The notes: generated by a model not told the origin, from the sequence alone. Counted from the stretch's first letter, positions 53,880 to 63,078 are shown. The stretch: 64,000 nt of DNA from an uncultured Deefgea sp. (GCF_947072475.1 NZ_CAMTIA010000008.1:22486-86485); one strand, 5' to 3'. Numbers and translations are program-made.

Positions 53880-54896
53880 TTAATGAGACAGCGCGCTAGA
53901 GAGTAGCTGCGCTGTAATGTTAACAATGGGAATCACGCGATCATACGCCATTCGAGTCGGGCCAATCACGCCTAAAGTGCCAACGATTTCGCCATCCACG
54001 CGATACGGTGCGGCGATGACCGAGCATTCATCCAGTGGCGCGATGCCCGATTCATGGCCGATATAAATTTGGATGCCTTGGGCGCTTTGCCCCAGTTGCA
54101 TGAGTTTGAGTAGGGTGCTTTTTTGTTCAAAAAGTTCAAACAACTGCCGCATTTGCCGCATATTGCCGGTAAAATCATTCAGCCCGAGTAATTGATGCTC
54201 GCCAGCAATAATCATCTGGTCATTGCCTAAATCTTGCCCCATTTGCATGGCGGCATTCATCAGCTCGAGTAATTCACGTTTTACTTGGCCTAAATCTTGT
54301 TGCAATACTTGCATTAAATGGCCAATGGTTTTGCCAGCGCAATGGCGATTTAAAAAATGCGCGGCGTCATTGAGCTCATTCACGCCTAGAGCCCGCTCAG
54401 TCTGCACAATGCGATTTTGTACCTCACCGTCTTGCGTCACCAAAATCAGCAATACGCGTTTATCCGACAGTGGCAAAAATTCAATTTGTTTGAGCAGCAC
54501 TTCGCTACGGCGAGGGGGCGTCACCACACCAGCAAAATGCGTCAGCTGGGATAAGAGCTGCGAAGCCGCAGTAATGCTGTGTTGTGGATGATCGTTGGGC
54601 AATTCAGTGCTGAGTAACTCGGGTAAAGCGGTGTTGGCGCTATGGCTTTGCGTGGTCAGCAAGCTATCAACAAACAGCCGGTAGCCTTGCGCGGTGGGAA
54701 TGCGGCCGGCAGAGGTGTGTGGGCTGGTAATGAGACCGAGGTTTTCGAGGTCGGCCATCACATTGCGTATTGTGGCCGAGCTGACATCAAGGCCAGAATA
54801 GTGCGACAACGCTTTTGAGCCGACAGGATGTCCATCGGCGATATAGCGTTCAACCAGGGTCTTGAGCAGGCGGTGAGATCGATCATTGAGCATCAT
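53880..54896 (-). CDS. hrcA: Heat-inducible transcription repressor HrcA
   Basis: HrcA represses chaperone genes by binding the CIRCE element. It has 338 residues. The N-terminal winged helix contains LLKTLVERYIADGHPVGSKALSHYSGLDVSSATIRNVMADLE, followed by GLITSPHTSAGRIPTAQGYR, the family signature. The rest is the GAF-like regulatory and dimer domain. Two ATG codons (54896 and 54893) are possible starts. It is divergent from nadK. I see no CIRCE copy in this window. Confidence 0.95.
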   Translation of the reverse strand: MMLNDRSHRLLKTLVERYIADGHPVGSKALSHYSGLDVSSATIRNVMADLENLGLITSPHTSAGRIPTAQGYRLFVDSLLTTQSHSANTALPELLSTELPNDHPQHSITAASQLLSQLTHFAGVVTPPRRSEVLLKQIEFLPLSDKRVLLILVTQDGEVQNRIVQTERALGVNELNDAAHFLNRHCAGKTIGHLMQVLQQDLGQVKRELLELMNAAMQMGQDLGNDQMIIAGEHQLLGLNDFTGNMRQMRQLFELFEQKSTLLKLMQLGQSAQGIQIYIGHESGIAPLDECSVIAAPYRVDGEIVGTLGVIGPTRMAYDRVIPIVNITAQLLSSALSH

Positions 54897-54991
54897 AGCG
54901 CTGGATTTTAACCTGTCTGGCGTGTTATTAATGCGTTATGTGATTTTTTTCACGAACAAAACCCAAACTTATTGGTGTAAAACCACACGTC

Positions 54992-55867
54992 ATGCATAGC
55001 TTATTTAAAACCATCGCCCTTGTTGGCCGCTTAAATACCCCCGCGCTTGGGGATCCGATTGCTCGTTTGGCCGCCATGTTAGAAGGCGGCGGCATTAAAG
55101 TCTTAGTCGAGCAAGACATCGCCCAAGAGCATGGCATTACTGAATACCAAAAAGTATCACGCGATCACATCGGCAAATTGGCCGATTTGGTTGTGGTGTT
55201 AGGCGGGGACGGTACCATGCTGTCGGTGGCGCGTTTATTGGCCCCCTATCGCATACCCTTGGTCGGTATTAATCAAGGCCGCTTAGGCTTTATGACTGAC
55301 ATTCCATTGCATGAGATGGAAATCACGATCAGCAATATGATCGCCGGGCAGTTTGTTCCCGAAGAGCGCATTTTGCTAGAAACGACGATTTTGCGCGATG
55401 GTCAGCCCATTAGCACCTCTTTGGCGTTTAATGATGTGGTGTTTAGCCGTGGCTCGATTGGCTCGATGATTGAGTTTGAGATTTTTGTCGACAATCAATT
55501 TGTCTACAGCCAACGCTCCGACGGTTTGGTGGTGTCCACCCCAACGGGTTCTACCGCCTATGCACTGGCCTCCGGTGGGCCGATTTTACATCCCTCACTA
55601 CCCGCCATTACCTTGGTGCCGATTTGCCCGCAATCTTTATCTAATCGCCCGATTGTGGTGTCAGATAATGCCCAAGTGGCGTTTTTATTGACGCGCGGGC
55701 AGGGCGCTCGCGTGCATTTTGATAATCAATCGGATTTCGAGCTGCATGAAATGGATCGCGTCATGATTCGTCGCTATACCAATTCACTGCGTATTTTGCA
55801 TCCGCATGGTTATAGCTATTACGATATGCTGCGCGCCAAATTGCGCTGGGGCGAAAAGCTACTGTAA
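54992..55867 (+). CDS. nadK: NAD kinase
   Basis: NadK phosphorylates NAD to NADP. The 291-residue protein has the GGDGTMLSVARLL catalytic motif near residue 72, the NQGRLGFMTDIP region, and DGLVVSTPTGSTAYALASGGPI with the conserved NE/D-type residues before it (FNDVVFSRGS). The ATG at 54992 has no strong ribosome-binding site. The order hrcA (divergent)-nadK-recN is common in proteobacteria. Confidence 0.95.
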   Translation: MHSLFKTIALVGRLNTPALGDPIARLAAMLEGGGIKVLVEQDIAQEHGITEYQKVSRDHIGKLADLVVVLGGDGTMLSVARLLAPYRIPLVGINQGRLGFMTDIPLHEMEITISNMIAGQFVPEERILLETTILRDGQPISTSLAFNDVVFSRGSIGSMIEFEIFVDNQFVYSQRSDGLVVSTPTGSTAYALASGGPILHPSLPAITLVPICPQSLSNRPIVVSDNAQVAFLLTRGQGARVHFDNQSDFELHEMDRVMIRRYTNSLRILHPHGYSYYDMLRAKLRWGEKLL

Positions 55868-56090
55868 GGCTTTGCTTTGCATCGTCTTGCTGAGTTTGCC
55901 ACGCGGCTTACGTATTTTCGCGCTAAAATGGCGTCAAGCGCTAACAGTTCAATATCCGTCCTCACGATCCGTGTACTACTTTGGCGGATTTTCGTGCGCT
56001 AGCGATGAATTTTAACGCCCAGCGCTCGCCATTTTTATAGAACGAATGTACACTTTGATCTTGTTCTGAGCTTTTAACTTAGGTGAGACC

Positions 56091-57743
56091 ATGCTGGCTG
56101 CGCTGCATTTACGTGATTTTGTCATTGTTCGTGAACTGGATTTAGACTTTCAAGCGGGCTTAACCGTACTCACCGGTGAAACCGGTGCCGGCAAATCCAT
56201 TTTGATTGATGCGCTGGGTTTATTACTTGGTGATCGCTCGGATGCTGGCGTTGTGCGCCACGGTGCTGAGCGCGCAGAATTGTCGGCTGAGTTTATGTGT
56301 GAAGCCTTAAGCGGCGTCACTGCTTGGTTGCTTGAGCAAGGCTTAAGCGAAGATTGCGCGCCGCTGATTATTCGCCGCGTGATTGACGCCAATGGCAAAT
56401 CCAGATCATTTATCAATGGCAGCCCCGTTACACTGAGCCAGCTTAAAGGCGTCGGTGAATTCTTGGTCGACATCCACGGCCAACACGCCCACCAATCTTT
56501 ATTACGCCACGACGCGCAGCGTGATTTGCTCGATGCTTACGCTGGCACCACCCAAGTCGCACGTGACACCGCTAAAAAATATCAAATTTGGCATACGCTA
56601 GCGCAGCAACTTAACGATGCCGAACAAAATGCCGAGCGCTTTGAAACCGAGCGCGAGCGCTTACAATGGCAGATTGATGAAGTCGCAGCGCTGAATATGC
56701 AAGAGGGTGAATGGCCTGAGTTACAGCTCGATCACAAGCGTTTGCATCATGCCGCAGGCTTAATCGATGGCGTGCAAGAAGGGCTGATTGCATTGAGCGA
56801 CGGAGATGACAATTGCCAAAGCTGGCTCGCCACGGCAGCGCACCGCCTAAGCCAATTGGCTGATTTTGATCCTTCAATTAATGAAACCTTAGAATTAATT
56901 GCCGGTGCCGAGGCGCAATTGGCCGAGTCGGTGAACGCGTTGCGCTTATATGCCGATCGACTAGAGCTCGATCCTGAGCGCTTAAGCGAAGTTGAAAGCC
57001 GCCTCGATGCAATTTATAAAATGGGCCGTAAATATCGCATCGACCCATCGCAACTGTTGCCGCAATTACAAGAATGGCAAGCGCGTTTGGCCGAATTGGG
57101 CGGTGCCGAAGGTTTAGACGCACTGCGAAAACAAGTGTTAGCGGCAGAAAGCGGCTATCGCAAATTGGCTACGTCTTTAAGTAAATCTCGCGCCAGCGCC
57201 GCCAAAAAACTCTCGGAACTCGTGACCGAACAAATGCAAGTGCTCGCCTTGTCGGGTAGCCGCTGTGAAGTGGTTTTGCAGCCTTTAACGCATCCTGCTG
57301 CTTACGGCTTGGAGCAAGTTGAATTACAAGTAGCCAATCACCCAGCTTCGCCACTGCGCGCCATGGCCAAAGTCGCATCGGGTGGCGAGTTATCGCGCAT
57401 TAGCTTGGCCTTGCAGGTGGTGACCAGCCAAGTGGCGAATGTGCCGACGCTGATTTTTGACGAGGTGGACGTTGGCATTGGCGGCCGGGTGGCTGAGATT
57501 GTCGGTCGATTATTGTCTGAATTAGGCCAGTCGCGGCAAGTGTTGTGTATTACGCATCTGCCGCAAGTCGCCGCCTGCGGCGTGCAACATTTACAAGTGG
57601 CCAAGCAGCAGGGCAAAGAGGGCGTCGTAAGTTCGATTGAATTATTAAGCCACGAGGCCAGAATCGAAGAAATAGCGCGCATGCTCGGTGGTTTAGACAT
57701 TACCGAAACCACGCGCCAGCATGCTGCGGAAATGTTGGCCTAG
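56091..57743 (+). CDS. recN: DNA repair protein RecN
   Basis: RecN is an SMC-like ATPase that holds broken DNA ends during recombinational repair. It has 550 residues. Walker A is GETGAGKSILIDALGLLLGD (near residue 29), coiled-coil arms span about 160-360, the signature is ASGGELSRISLALQ and Walker B is TLIFDEVDVGIGG. The ATG at 56091 follows TTAGGTGAGACC. It is separated from nadK by 223 bases, in which I see no gene. No LexA box is evident upstream. Confidence 0.95.
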   Translation: MLAALHLRDFVIVRELDLDFQAGLTVLTGETGAGKSILIDALGLLLGDRSDAGVVRHGAERAELSAEFMCEALSGVTAWLLEQGLSEDCAPLIIRRVIDANGKSRSFINGSPVTLSQLKGVGEFLVDIHGQHAHQSLLRHDAQRDLLDAYAGTTQVARDTAKKYQIWHTLAQQLNDAEQNAERFETERERLQWQIDEVAALNMQEGEWPELQLDHKRLHHAAGLIDGVQEGLIALSDGDDNCQSWLATAAHRLSQLADFDPSINETLELIAGAEAQLAESVNALRLYADRLELDPERLSEVESRLDAIYKMGRKYRIDPSQLLPQLQEWQARLAELGGAEGLDALRKQVLAAESGYRKLATSLSKSRASAAKKLSELVTEQMQVLALSGSRCEVVLQPLTHPAAYGLEQVELQVANHPASPLRAMAKVASGGELSRISLALQVVTSQVANVPTLIFDEVDVGIGGRVAEIVGRLLSELGQSRQVLCITHLPQVAACGVQHLQVAKQQGKEGVVSSIELLSHEARIEEIARMLGGLDITETTRQHAAEMLA

Positions 57744-57934
57744 GGATTTTGCCGCGCTGCGTTGTCCGCCGTGTTTTGCGCGGTTTGCCGGAGACTAGGC
57801 ACGACGCACCGCGTTGTCAATTCACGCCAGATTTTGGTCTGCAGCATCCCGTCGAATATCAAAGAACGAAGGTATTGCTTTCTACGATACATCAATAATG
57901 GATTGCAATCGTATACCCCACGAAGGATTTAGAT

Positions 57935-59176
57935 TTGAGTCAAACCGATTTAGATTTTATGCAGGCGGCCTTGCAAGAAGCCGAGCTGGCGTTAGCTTTA
58001 GGCGAGGTGCCCGTCGGCGCGGTCGTGGTTTATCGCGGGGAGATCATCGGCCGTGGGCATAATCAGCCCATTCATCGTCACGACCCGAGTGCGCACGCCG
58101 AAATGCTGGCGATTCGGCAAGCTGCGCAGCATCTGGGCAACTACCGCTTACCCGAGTGCGAGCTATTTATTACGCTTGAGCCGTGTTTAATGTGTAGTGG
58201 CGTTATTTTGCAATCGCGTATTGCGCGCGTGGTGTATGCACTCGCCGAGCCCAAAACCGGCGCGGCGGGCAGTGTGTGCAATCCCTATTTAGAGTCCCGA
58301 CTAAATCAGCACACCCAAATTGAACAAGGCGCAGGTGGTGAAGCGGCAAAGCAGCTATTGCAAAATTTCTTTAGCCAAAAACGGCTTATCCCAGCACCTA
58401 AAAAAGCATTAGACATCGCCGGTCTGGCTAATTTTCGTGATCTGGGTGGTATGAAAACCAGCGATGGGCGGGTGGTTCGATCTGCTCGCTTGTTTCGATC
58501 GGACCAGCTGATTGGGCTGCAAGATCAAGCGGCATTTGCCGCGCTGCATATTCAAACCATCTGGGATTTTCGCTCTGCCGCTGAAGTGGCGCGTTATCCC
58601 GATCCACAATGGCCGCAAATTACCGTCTTAACCGGCGACGTGTTAGCCGAATCTTTACAACAATCGACCCTGCATTTAGATGCCTTATTGGCCGACCCTA
58701 AGCAATTGGATTTGCATTTAGGTCGCGGGCAAGCTGCGGTATTGATGGCCGGCCTATATCGCGATATGGTCAGTAATGCACACGCTCAACAAGTCATGAC
58801 GCAGTGGTTGGTGTCTCTTTGCGATGAACAGCAATATCCGGTGTTGTTTCATTGCACCGCTGGCAAAGATCGCACTGGTTGGGCTGCGGTTTTATTGTTG
58901 ACGATTTTAGGCGTGCCGCACGAGCGGATTTTGCGCGACTATTTGGCGAGTAATGCCAATGTGTTGCTCAAATACCAGCCTATGATTGCGGGCTGCGTCG
59001 CCAATGGCGCTGATGTGGCCATTTTGAACGCAATTTTTGGGGTAGAAGCGACTTATCTAAAGGCCGCTCTGCATGAAGTCAAAAAAATAACCGGCACGCT
59101 ACCGCGCTATATTGAGCATGTCTTGGGCATCAATCAGCAGCAGCAAGCCGCAATACGCTCACATCTACTCGATTAG
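57935..59176 (+). CDS. tadA: tRNA adenosine(34) deaminase TadA fused to a tyrosine-phosphatase domain
   Basis: Residues 1-150 are a complete TadA, which makes inosine at the wobble position of tRNA-Arg. The zinc and catalytic residues are in SAHAEMLAIRQA and TLEPCLMCSGVI. After a short linker (QKRLIPAPKKALD), residues 160-413 match the Y_phosphatase3 type: LANFRDLGGMKTSDGRVVRSARLFRSDQL, a long insert, and the active-site loop HCTAGKDRTGW (C-x5-R) near residue 306. The frame is continuous, without a stop between the parts. TTG at 57935, with AAGGA seven bases ahead, is the start. What the phosphatase acts on is unknown. Confidence 0.88.
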   Translation: MSQTDLDFMQAALQEAELALALGEVPVGAVVVYRGEIIGRGHNQPIHRHDPSAHAEMLAIRQAAQHLGNYRLPECELFITLEPCLMCSGVILQSRIARVVYALAEPKTGAAGSVCNPYLESRLNQHTQIEQGAGGEAAKQLLQNFFSQKRLIPAPKKALDIAGLANFRDLGGMKTSDGRVVRSARLFRSDQLIGLQDQAAFAALHIQTIWDFRSAAEVARYPDPQWPQITVLTGDVLAESLQQSTLHLDALLADPKQLDLHLGRGQAAVLMAGLYRDMVSNAHAQQVMTQWLVSLCDEQQYPVLFHCTAGKDRTGWAAVLLLTILGVPHERILRDYLASNANVLLKYQPMIAGCVANGADVAILNAIFGVEATYLKAALHEVKKITGTLPRYIEHVLGINQQQQAAIRSHLLD

Positions 59177-59410
59177 CTTGCTTGCGAAAAACGGGATCAA
59201 TTTTTGCGGAATAAAATTGTTTTTCTGGCTGAATTTTATTGTTGCCGCGTCAAATCGATGGCCCTGTGAGGCCGAAACAGAGAAATAAAAAGTGCGTAAG
59301 AAGTCAGCGAAGAGCGTCGATCCACTCGGTTTGGCGACTAGATTGGAGGCTTCAATAGGTATATTGCTCTAAGGTTTATTGATAAAGCCTTAGAGCAGCA
59401 TACTGCTTAG
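59177..59410. repeat. Hairpin region between the tadA fusion and trpC
   Basis: GCTCTAAGG (about 59366-59374) and CCTTAGAGC (59389-59397), with TTTA/TAAA inside, form a hairpin just past the trpC stop on the minus strand. It could end the trp transcript, although no T run follows. The remainder shows no gene. Confidence 0.45.
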
Positions 59411-60220
59411 TTATTGATAAATCGGATTAAATAAATCACTTAAGCCTTGCCCTGGTGAGGCTTGGCGCATAAAGGCTTCGCCGACCAAATAAGTATGTAC
59501 CGCATGATCATGCATCAATTGCACATCACCGGGCGCATGAATGCCACTTTCACAGACGGCGATTCGGTTGCCGCCAGCGTCAATAATCCGTGGCAATAAG
59601 TCGATCGTTGTTTGTAGGCTGACTTCAAACGTACGCAAATTGCGGTTATTCACGCCGACTAATGGTGTGCTTAATTGCAACGCGGCATCAAGCTCCTTGC
59701 CGTTATGCACCTCGACCAAGACCGCCATGCCTAGGCTATGCGCTAGCGCTTCAAAATCGCGCATTTGCGCTAAATCGAGCTCGGCGGCAATCAATAAAAT
59801 ACAATCGGCACCCCAAGCGCGCGCTTCAAAAAACTGATACTCGTCGACCATAAAGTCTTTACGCAGCGCTGGTAAAGCGCAGGCCGCGCGCGCGGCTTTA
59901 AGGTAATCAGCGTGACCTTGAAAATATTGCACATCGGTCAGTACCGACAAACACGCCGCACCATGGGCCGCGTAATCGGCGGCAATCTCTGCCGGCACAA
60001 ACGGATCGCGCATCACGCCTTTGCTTGGGCTGGCCTTTTTGATCTCCGCAATCACCCCCGCTTTGCCTGCCGCGTGTTTGGCACGAATCGCCGCAACAAA
60101 ATCACGATGGTCTTGATTGGCTTCAGCCTGCGCGCGGATTTCGGCGAGCGGAAGGTGTTTTTTAGCCGCAGCGACTTCTTCAAACTTCGTCGCCCAGATT
60201 TTTTTTAGGATGTCGGACAT
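59411..60220 (-). CDS. trpC: Indole-3-glycerol phosphate synthase
   Basis: TrpC closes the indole ring in tryptophan synthesis. It has 269 residues in a TIM barrel. Visible are the N-terminal [20 protein letters not shown], the catalytic lysine segment [22 protein letters not shown], and the phosphate-site motifs [19 protein letters not shown] and [13 protein letters not shown]. The ATG at 60220 has no clear ribosome-binding site in front. In a standard betaproteobacterial trpE-G-D-C order it follows trpD; here a foreign-looking gene separates the two. Confidence 0.96.
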   Translation of the reverse strand: MSDILKKIWATKFEEVAAAKKHLPLAEIRAQAEANQDHRDFVAAIRAKHAAGKAGVIAEIKKASPSKGVMRDPFVPAEIAADYAAHGAACLSVLTDVQYFQGHADYLKAARAACALPALRKDFMVDEYQFFEARAWGADCILLIAAELDLAQMRDFEALAHSLGMAVLVEVHNGKELDAALQLSTPLVGVNNRNLRTFEVSLQTTIDLLPRIIDAGGNRIAVCESGIHAPGDVQLMHDHAVHTYLVGEAFMRQASPGQGLSDLFNPIYQ

Positions 60221-60225
60221 GGCTT

Positions 60226-60262
60226 CACTCGTAGGGCGGGTTAGCCACAGGCGTAACCCGCC
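60226..60262. repeat. GTAGGG-type palindromic repeat upstream of trpC
   Basis: GTAGGGCGGGTTAG ... GTAACCCGCC forms a hairpin (GGCGGGTT with AACCCGCC) just before the trpC start on the minus strand. This is the widely dispersed GTAGGGTGGGTTA-type repeat known in many proteobacteria. It lies at the edge of the AT-rich orphan gene. Confidence 0.65.
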
Positions 60263-60277
60263 AATATTGTATAAATA

Positions 60278-60844
60278 TTAAATTTTTGGAATTAAGTACA
60301 TACTTGCTTTTGCAATTGCTTCCATTTGCTCACGTACATCTTTTAAGGGGAAGTCATTTTCACTAGTTGATAAAGAGCTATTTGCTACGTAGCGCATGAT
60401 TTTATTTTGAATTTCAATGGCTTCTTGGAGTTCTTTTAAAAGTTCGTCATGGTTTTCGCATGACGTTGTTCCGTATTTTATTGTTGTGTGTAGCGATTTT
60501 AGTATGAGTGTATTTTTGTTGATTATTTCTTGATTGGTTAATTTCCTCTCCGAAAAGGGTATTGACTGACTTATCCACTCTCTTAGAACTCTTTGTTTTT
60601 GATTTCTAACACAGAGCTCAATCGTAAATATTTCCCATTCAGAAATAACATTGATTATACGGCTATGTAGATCTAAAGAGCGGTTTGCAACTAATTGTTC
60701 TTTCCATGTCTTTAGAGCCTGAAAGGCGGCAATCATTGTTCCAAGCGTAGCTAAAGCGATGAAGTACTCCATTAAATCTTTAAACGTAATGTTGCTGTCT
60801 AGGTTGGCAGTGCATTCCATTAAATCTATGAACGCAATGTCCAT
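60278..60844 (-). CDS. Orphan membrane-anchored protein inserted between trpD and trpC
   Basis: I do not recognise this 188-residue protein. It has one probable transmembrane helix near residues 28-44 (FIALATLGTMIAAFQAL), followed by a charged, helical region rich in Lys, Glu and Asn, with no enzymatic motif. It is much more AT-rich than trpC and trpD. It starts inside the trpD stop codon (TAATG), so translation may be coupled to trpD. The first 26 codons contain a repeated 16-codon unit (IAFIDLME and ITFKDLME), 48 bp apart. Position and composition suggest horizontal insertion into the trp operon. Confidence 0.7.
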   Translation of the reverse strand: MDIAFIDLMECTANLDSNITFKDLMEYFIALATLGTMIAAFQALKTWKEQLVANRSLDLHSRIINVISEWEIFTIELCVRNQKQRVLREWISQSIPFSERKLTNQEIINKNTLILKSLHTTIKYGTTSCENHDELLKELQEAIEIQNKIMRYVANSSLSTSENDFPLKDVREQMEAIAKASMYLIPKI

Positions 60845-61872
60845 TATTTAGCAAAGCCTTGAGTAAATTGAATCAAAGCATTCAACTTCGCTTTCGCCGC
60901 GCCACTGGCAATCACTTCATGCGCTGCGTTAATGCCGTCTTCGAGGGTGACGGCTAAGTTGGCGGCGTAGATGGCTGCACCAGCGTTCAGTAAAACGATG
61001 TCGCGGCAAGGACCAGTTCCACCGTTAAGGACGCTTTCGATGATCGCTTTGGACTCAGTGGCATTGCTGGCGTGCAATGTTTTGATGTCAGCGAGTTCAA
61101 ATCCCAGCTGGCGTGGGTCAAATTCGTATTCGGTGATTTGTCCGTCTTTGAGTTCGGCAATCATCGTTGGGCCGCTGATTGAGATTTCATCCATGCCGTC
61201 TTTGCCATGGACAATGAGTATGTGCTTGGCGCCCAGCTTTTGTAATACCCGCACTTGAATACCGACTAAGTCTGGGTGAAATACACCCATCACTTGATTG
61301 TCAGCACCCGCAGGATTTGTGAGCGGGCCAAGGATATTAAAAATCGTCCGTACCCCAAGCTCTTTGCGCACTGGCGCGACGTATTTCATTGCGCTGTGAT
61401 GGTTGGGGGCAAACATAAAGCCCAAACCGACTTCGTCGATGCACTGGCCGACTTGTTCGGCAGTCAGATTGAGGTTCACGCCAAAGCTTTCAAGCACATC
61501 GGCCGAGCCAGAGCTCGATGACACCGATCTGCCGCCGTGTTTAGCGACTTTGGCGCCTGCTGCCGCAGCAACAAAAGCGGCGCAGGTGGAAATATTAAAA
61601 GTGTGCGCGCCATCACCGCCGGTACCGCAGGTGTCAACGAGGTGGCGTTGATCTTGCACTACCACTTTGGTCGAAAATTCGCGCATCACGGTGGCCGCAG
61701 CGGCGATTTCAGAGACGGTTTCAACCTTGGTACGCAGACCAATCAAGAGCGCAGCGATTTGCGCGTGCGTTAATTCGCCCGACATAATTTGCCGCATTAA
61801 ATACAGCATTTCATCGTAAAACAATTCGTTATTGTCGATCAGGCGATTGAGTGCGGCTTGTACGGTAATCAT
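60844..61872 (-). CDS. trpD: Anthranilate phosphoribosyltransferase
   Basis: TrpD attaches phosphoribosyl to anthranilate. It has 342 residues. The glycine-rich PRPP motif is [19 protein letters not shown], followed by [18 protein letters not shown] and [26 protein letters not shown] is the magnesium/anthranilate region. The start ATG at 61872 lies 21 bases downstream of repeat unit B in the direction of transcription. The stop overlaps the orphan gene start by one base. Confidence 0.96.
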   Translation of the reverse strand: MITVQAALNRLIDNNELFYDEMLYLMRQIMSGELTHAQIAALLIGLRTKVETVSEIAAAATVMREFSTKVVVQDQRHLVDTCGTGGDGAHTFNISTCAAFVAAAAGAKVAKHGGRSVSSSSGSADVLESFGVNLNLTAEQVGQCIDEVGLGFMFAPNHHSAMKYVAPVRKELGVRTIFNILGPLTNPAGADNQVMGVFHPDLVGIQVRVLQKLGAKHILIVHGKDGMDEISISGPTMIAELKDGQITEYEFDPRQLGFELADIKTLHASNATESKAIIESVLNGGTGPCRDIVLLNAGAAIYAANLAVTLEDGINAAHEVIASGAAKAKLNALIQFTQGFAK

Positions 61873-61893
61873 GGTGTTTCCACAGAAAACCTG

Positions 61894-62039
61894 ACGCAGA
61901 GACGCAAAGGCGCAGAGAAATTCAAATCTTAAATAACATCGTTAGTGAAGTTGATGGCGATGAAAAACCATTCCAATGAGGCTAAATATCGACTGACTAA
62001 CGACTAATGATTGATCTCTGTGCCTCTGCGTCTCTGCGT
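61894..62039. mobile_element. Octamer-ended unit B (gene-free, MITE-like) between trpG and trpD
   Basis: The 146-bp unit starts with ACGCAGAG, ACGCAAAG, GCGCAGAG and AAA (61894-61920) and ends with CTCTGTGC, CTCTGCGT, CTCTGCGT (62016-62039). Left flank AAAACCTG and right flank TGAAGGCTT match the two end types of units A and C. The middle contains TCGTTAGT and ACTAACGA, an 8-bp inverted pair. There is no open frame. Read by its end types it has the same orientation as unit A on the plus strand, thus opposite to trp transcription. Confidence 0.75.
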
Positions 62040-62049
62040 TGAAGGCTTG

Positions 62050-62619
62050 TTAAGAAAATTCGCGTAAGAAATTAGCCAGCATTTGATGGCCATGCTCGGT
62101 CAAAATCGATTCGGGGTGAAATTGCACGCCTTCGATGGCTAGCGTTTTATGGCGAACCCCCATGATTTCGCCGTCGGTGGTCCATGCCGTGACTTCAAGG
62201 CAGTCGGGGAGTGTATCGCGCTCAATGGCCAATGAGTGATAGCGCGTTACCGTAACCGGTGACGGTATGTCTTTGAACATCCCGATATCATTATGGATAA
62301 CGGGTGATACCTTGCCATGCATCAGTGTTTTGGCGTGCAAAACCACACCGCCAAAAGCTTCGCCTATCGCTTGATGCCCCAAGCAAACCCCCATAATTGG
62401 CAGCTTGCCAGCAAAGTGCTTAATCGCCGCCACCGAAATACCCGCCTCGCTGGGTGAGCAAGGGCCGGGTGAAATCACCAGATATTTTGGCGCTAAAGCT
62501 TCGATTTGTTCGATGCTGATTTCATCATTGCGATGCACTTGGACGTCTTGGCCGAGCTCACCAAAATATTGCACCAAGTTGTAAGTAAAACTGTCGTAGT
62601 TGTCGATCATCAGTAACAT
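62050..62619 (-). CDS. trpG: Anthranilate synthase glutamine amidotransferase component
   Basis: TrpG supplies ammonia from glutamine to TrpE. In many betaproteobacteria it also serves aminodeoxychorismate synthase (PabA). It has 189 residues: [19 protein letters not shown] at the N terminus, [13 protein letters not shown], the nucleophilic Cys in [15 protein letters not shown], and the His/Glu pair in QFHPESIL. The start ATG at 62619 is 16 bases downstream of unit C. It is separated from trpE by the GxxExxY unit and from trpD by unit B. Confidence 0.95.
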   Translation of the reverse strand: MLLMIDNYDSFTYNLVQYFGELGQDVQVHRNDEISIEQIEALAPKYLVISPGPCSPSEAGISVAAIKHFAGKLPIMGVCLGHQAIGEAFGGVVLHAKTLMHGKVSPVIHNDIGMFKDIPSPVTVTRYHSLAIERDTLPDCLEVTAWTTDGEIMGVRHKTLAIEGVQFHPESILTEHGHQMLANFLREFS

Positions 62620-62634
62620 AGTAAAACCCTTTCA

Positions 62635-63072
62635 ACGCAGAGACACAGAGACGCAGAGAAAATCAAAGATGATTAACAATTCTATGCGTGCCTTCTATCA
62701 ATCGTGCGCTGTTGAAATTAATGAGTAGCCCTAATGGTTTTTGAGCTAAACGTAAATAACTTAATAATTGTGCTTTGTGTACCGGTAGAATAATTTCTAC
62801 CGCTTTTATTTCGACAATTAGCTTGTTTTCAATCAGTAAATCAATACGAAATGAAGTGGCTAGATTTTTTCCTTTGTAATGCAAAGGCAGTGCTAATTGG
62901 CTTTGTGTGTTTAGCTTTCGCAAGCTTAATTCATGCAACATTGCGGATTCATAAACAGCTTCAAGAAGTCCTGGACCTAAATGCCGATGCACTTCAATAG
63001 CGGCCCCAATCACTTGCTCGCTGAGCTCATTGTATTGCATCGCTTATTCTCCGTGCCTCTGCGTCTCTGCGT
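62635..63072 (-). mobile_element. Octamer-ended unit C carrying a GxxExxY gene, between trpE and trpG
   Basis: The 438-bp unit has ACGCAGAG, ACACAGAG, ACGCAGAG plus AAA at one end (62635-62661) and CTCCGTGC, CTCTGCGT, CTCTGCGT at the other (63049-63072). The flanks (CCTTTCA on the left, CGGGTGTT on the right) are the same two end types as units A and B but exchanged, so the unit is inverted relative to them. The only gene inside reads from the CCYG-type end to the TTTCA-type end. I take it as the gene-carrying parent form of the MITE-like units A and B. Mobility is an inference. Confidence 0.75.
62663..63040 (-). CDS. GxxExxY-family protein (PD-(D/E)xK nuclease-like)
   Basis: The 125-residue protein carries the family motif G-x2-E-x2-Y as GLLEAVY (residues 24-30) after EVHRHLGPG. 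The nuclease-like core FRIDLLIENKLIVEIKAVE gives the D-x10-ExK arrangement of PD-(D/E)xK enzymes, followed by HKAQLLSYLRLAQKPLGLLINF, a conserved family block. The role is unknown; a nucleic-acid enzyme is likely from the fold. It lies entirely between inverted octamer arrays (unit C) and interrupts the trpE-trpG gap, in the same direction as trp transcription. Confidence 0.9.
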   Translation of the reverse strand: MQYNELSEQVIGAAIEVHRHLGPGLLEAVYESAMLHELSLRKLNTQSQLALPLHYKGKNLATSFRIDLLIENKLIVEIKAVEIILPVHKAQLLSYLRLAQKPLGLLINFNSARLIEGTHRIVNHL

Positions 63073-63078
63073 CGGGTG

